The position numbers and the translations under genes are program-made. From Nocardia carnea NBRC 14403 (lineage in GTDB: Bacteria > Actinomycetota > Actinomycetes > Mycobacteriales > Mycobacteriaceae), in NCBI RefSeq assembly GCF_000308515.1, contig NZ_BAFV01000020.1, positions 62,001 through 126,000 of the forward strand: 64,000 nt of DNA, read 5' to 3'. The notes below the pieces were generated by a model. That model was not told where the DNA came from, searched no databases, and saw nothing but the letters and a program-made list of their open reading frames with translations. Positions 62,390-64,000 of this stretch are shown in pieces (within the stretch, counting starts at the first letter, position 1; every line of letters starts with the position of its first letter).

Positions 62390-62515
62390 GGGCGTGGTGG
62401 TGGGAACCGGAAAGTCCACTGCTCTGTCCATTGAGCTACGCGCCCGTAAGGGCCGCGGCAGGATTCGAACCCGCAACCTGTGGATCCGAAAACCGATTCA
62501 CTCCGGCCCACCCGC
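62390..62515 (-). ncRNA. yrlA: YrlA-like Y RNA with permuted tRNA mimic
   Basis: On the reverse strand, in order: V-loop AGGTT; T-arm GCGGG-TTCGAAT-CCTGC (62474-62458); acceptor 3' strand CGCG[g]CCC, loop TTAC, 5' strand GGGCGCG, together a 7-bp stem; then TA; D-arm GCTC-AATGGACA-GAGC (62436-62421). This is a tRNA in circularly permuted order with a capped acceptor end. Where the anticodon arm would be, TCCAC pairs with GTGGA, then an internal loop, AATCGG with CCGGTT and GGGTGG with CCAC(g)CC: the long Ro-binding stem. Bacterial YrlA RNAs have this plan and lie beside rsr. The two T-arms here are not ordinary tRNAs: neither has an anticodon arm or free acceptor end. Confidence 0.85.
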
Positions 62516-62534
62516 ACGGTGTGCCGTGTCCGGA

Positions 62535-62540
62535 ACTGTA
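62535..62540 (-). promoter_or_regulatory. Candidate -10 for the Y-RNA genes
   Basis: TACAGT on the reverse strand, placing a start near 62528, a few bases before the first Y-RNA stem. No convincing -35. Confidence 0.35.
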
Positions 62541-62747
62541 CACACCGGACCCGTTGCGCTCCAGAGATTTTCCGCGGGAATCACGGGGACCCGCGTGTGC
62601 TCGCCGGAAGCGACCGGGTGTAAAGGTGCGACGACCGCTTGTGCGGGGGCGGCTTCTCCCCGGCCAACCGGCCGGTACGGCGGCTCGCGCCTCGCTGAGT
62701 TCGCGCGTGGGCATCGACTGTCGCGGCCTGTGGGATCAGGCGGGCGC

Positions 62748-63530
62748 TTACCGGTCGACAGCTTGCGGTACGCCCGCCGGGCGGCGATAGCGGATGACGG
62801 GAACGCCGTCGTCTACGGTGACGGTGGCGCGAACACCGTAGACGTCGTGGACCAGACGTTCGGTCAGGGTTTCGGCAGGCAGTCCGTGGGCAGCGATCCG
62901 GCCACGGTCCAGAACCAGTACGTAGTCGCAGAACATCGCCGCGAGGTTCAGATCGTGCAGGGCGACCACGGTGGTGATGGGCAGTTCGGTGATCAGATCC
63001 AGGATTTCGAGCTGGTGGGCGATATCGAGATGGTTGGTGGGCTCGTCGAGCAGTAGTTCGCTGGGTTCCTGCGCCAGGGCGCGCGCGATCTGGGTGCGCT
63101 GGCGTTCGCCGCCGGAGAGGGTGCGCCAGGTGCGGTGTGCGTGTGCCGCGAGACCGGTGGCGTGCAACGCTTTGTCGATCGACTCGTCCTCCCGGGAGTC
63201 GGTGCCGAACAGGTCACGGTGCGGGATCCGGCCCAGGCGTACGACATCGCGCACGGTGATATCGACCTCGGTATGCGCATGCTGGCCGACCATCGCGACC
63301 CGGCGGGCCAGCGGGCGCCGCCCGAGGCGGTGCAGGGGAGTGCCGTCGAGGGTGACGGTGCCGCGATCGGGTCGCGAGACTCCCGCGAGCAACCGCAGCA
63401 GCGAGGATTTACCGGACCCGTTCGGCCCGAGCAATCCGACCGTCTGCCCGGGCCGCGGCCGGATATCGATATCGTCGACGACCAGGTTGCCGCCGCGGGT
63501 CCACGACAGATGTGTGCCGCTCAGTGTCAT
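62748..63530 (-). CDS. ABC transporter ATPase (FecE/siderophore-type)
   Basis: 260 aa. Walker A G-P-N-G-S-G-K-S-S, Q-loop V-G-Q-H-A-H, signature L-S-G-G-E-R-Q-R, Walker B L-L-L-D-E-P-T-N-H-L-D, and switch H in A-L-H-D-L-N-L. The short length and D-L-N-L-A-A motif fit importers of Fe-siderophore, heme or cobalamin. The FecCD-type permease upstream on the same strand (52 bp) is its partner. It provides ATP for uptake at the membrane. The substrate-binding protein lies outside the window. Confidence 0.93.
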   Translation of the reverse strand: MTLSGTHLSWTRGGNLVVDDIDIRPRPGQTVGLLGPNGSGKSSLLRLLAGVSRPDRGTVTLDGTPLHRLGRRPLARRVAMVGQHAHTEVDITVRDVVRLGRIPHRDLFGTDSREDESIDKALHATGLAAHAHRTWRTLSGGERQRTQIARALAQEPSELLLDEPTNHLDIAHQLEILDLITELPITTVVALHDLNLAAMFCDYVLVLDRGRIAAHGLPAETLTERLVHDVYGVRATVTVDDGVPVIRYRRPAGVPQAVDR

Positions 63531-63582
63531 CTGTTCACCTCCGTCCTGCGGTTCGCCGGCGGGCCGGGATGTTGCGGCAGGG

Positions 63583-64000
63583 TCATTCGGTGCTCCGGGT
63601 GCGGAACAGCAACAGTGCGAACGCGGGCACCCCGATCAATGCGGTGACCACTCCGACCGGTACCTCCTGCGGGGCGAAAACGGTCCGTGCCAGTGCATCG
63701 ACCCAGACCAGCAGAACAGCGCCCAGAACGGCACAGACCGGCAGCAGCCGGCTGTGCCGGGGACCCACCAGGAACCGGGCGGCATGCGGCAGGACCAGGC
63801 CGACGAAACCGATCGCCCCGGCCGCACTGACCAGCACCGCGGTCATCAGGGCGGTGACGACGAGTAGCAGCAGCCGGGTCCGCCCGACCGCGATGCCCAG
63901 GGTCGCCGCGGCCGACGACCCGAAGGTGAACGCGTCCAGTGCGGAATGCCGCCACCAGCACAGCACGAAACCGGCGGCGCAGACCAGTGCCGTGACCGTG
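63583..64000 (-). CDS. FecCD-type ABC permease, C-terminal part
   Basis: Open at the window edge; about 139 residues of the C-terminus are present. G-A-I-G-F-V-G-L-V-L-P-H-A-A-R-F-L-V-G is the FecCD/BtuC coupling motif that meets the ATPase, and G-V-V-T-A-L-I-G-V-P-A-F is the usual last helix region. It forms the membrane channel for siderophore or vitamin B12 import. It lies 52 bp before the ATPase gene and must share its transcript. Confidence 0.92.
   Translation of the reverse strand, partial: TVTALVCAAGFVLCWWRHSALDAFTFGSSAAATLGIAVGRTRLLLLVVTALMTAVLVSAAGAIGFVGLVLPHAARFLVGPRHSRLLPVCAVLGAVLLVWVDALARTVFAPQEVPVGVVTALIGVPAFALLLFRTRSTE

Noticed and set aside
62390..62515. Ordinary tRNA gene(s), for example Arg or Glu
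   Set aside because: The T-arm comes before the acceptor and D-arm, the acceptor stem is closed by a loop, and no 7-nt anticodon loop with a matched 5-bp stem exists. A permuted Y-RNA module explains every piece.
62128..62517. N-terminal extension of the Ro60 protein by about 130 residues
   Set aside because: The extension translates the T-loops of both RNA genes, has no homology to Ro60, and a good ribosome site precedes the ATG at 62127.

Overview
The window is high-GC DNA from an actinobacterium of the order Mycobacteriales, most likely a Nocardia or close relative. The support is a PknG-type kinase, a WhiB3-like protein, mIHF, paired ClpP1/ClpP2, the mycobacterial gene order valS-folC-DUF4233-ndk-rne-rplU-rpmA-obg-proB, and several start codons placed exactly where leaderless transcripts would begin. 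The genus is inferred from overall resemblance; the order-level placement is well supported.

Layout. 1-10 kb: the edge of an SPFH-type gene, an asparagine permease next to a PknG-like kinase, a DUF1707 protein, a WhiB3-like Fe-S protein, MerR and LuxR/ATPase regulators, a DHFR/RibD-like protein and a small secreted protein. 10-17.5 kb: a minus-strand run of phosphoketolase, Hen1 and Pnkp; the last two form an RNA-repair cassette and overlap by 4 nt. 17.7-23.2 kb: a lipoprotein FKBP isomerase, then trigger factor, clpP1, clpP2 and clpX, with a ClgR-like box and a long inverted repeat ahead of clpP1. 23.3-33.4 kb is accessory: a ketosteroid isomerase with a KstR-type operator, an mIHF gene, a TetR/FAD-monooxygenase pair, an FdhD/molybdopterin oxidoreductase operon, an FHA protein and a GNAT acetyltransferase. 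33.4-38.2 kb: glpD and TetR face an alkyl-DHAP-synthase-like flavoprotein and a lipid kinase across a 43-bp gap filled by a nested palindrome; M. tuberculosis has the same arrangement (Rv2249c-Rv2252). 38.3-41.7 kb: a P-loop protein, then a lipoprotein, an SGNH hydrolase and an acyltransferase-3, probably one envelope O-acylation unit. 42.1-55.3 kb: the conserved valS-to-proB housekeeping block. 55.3-64 kb: endonuclease V, a membrane protein, a tandemly duplicated ABC-2/YhgE-like membrane protein with a divergent TetR, a Ro60 (Rsr) gene preceded by two Y-RNA-like genes, and part of an iron-siderophore type ABC importer.

The most interesting feature is at 62257-62515 on the minus strand. Two RNA genes with tRNA T-arms lie directly upstream of the Ro60 gene. 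The first folds as a circularly permuted tRNA mimic (T-arm, capped 7-bp acceptor stem, U8-A9, D-arm) mounted on a long stem that takes the place of the anticodon arm, which is the YrlA type of bacterial Y RNA. The second keeps the T-arm but replaces the rest with a GAAA-capped helix. Together with Hen1-Pnkp, the window therefore carries two RNA repair or quality-control systems. All folds and operators were read by eye; no search or folding program was run.
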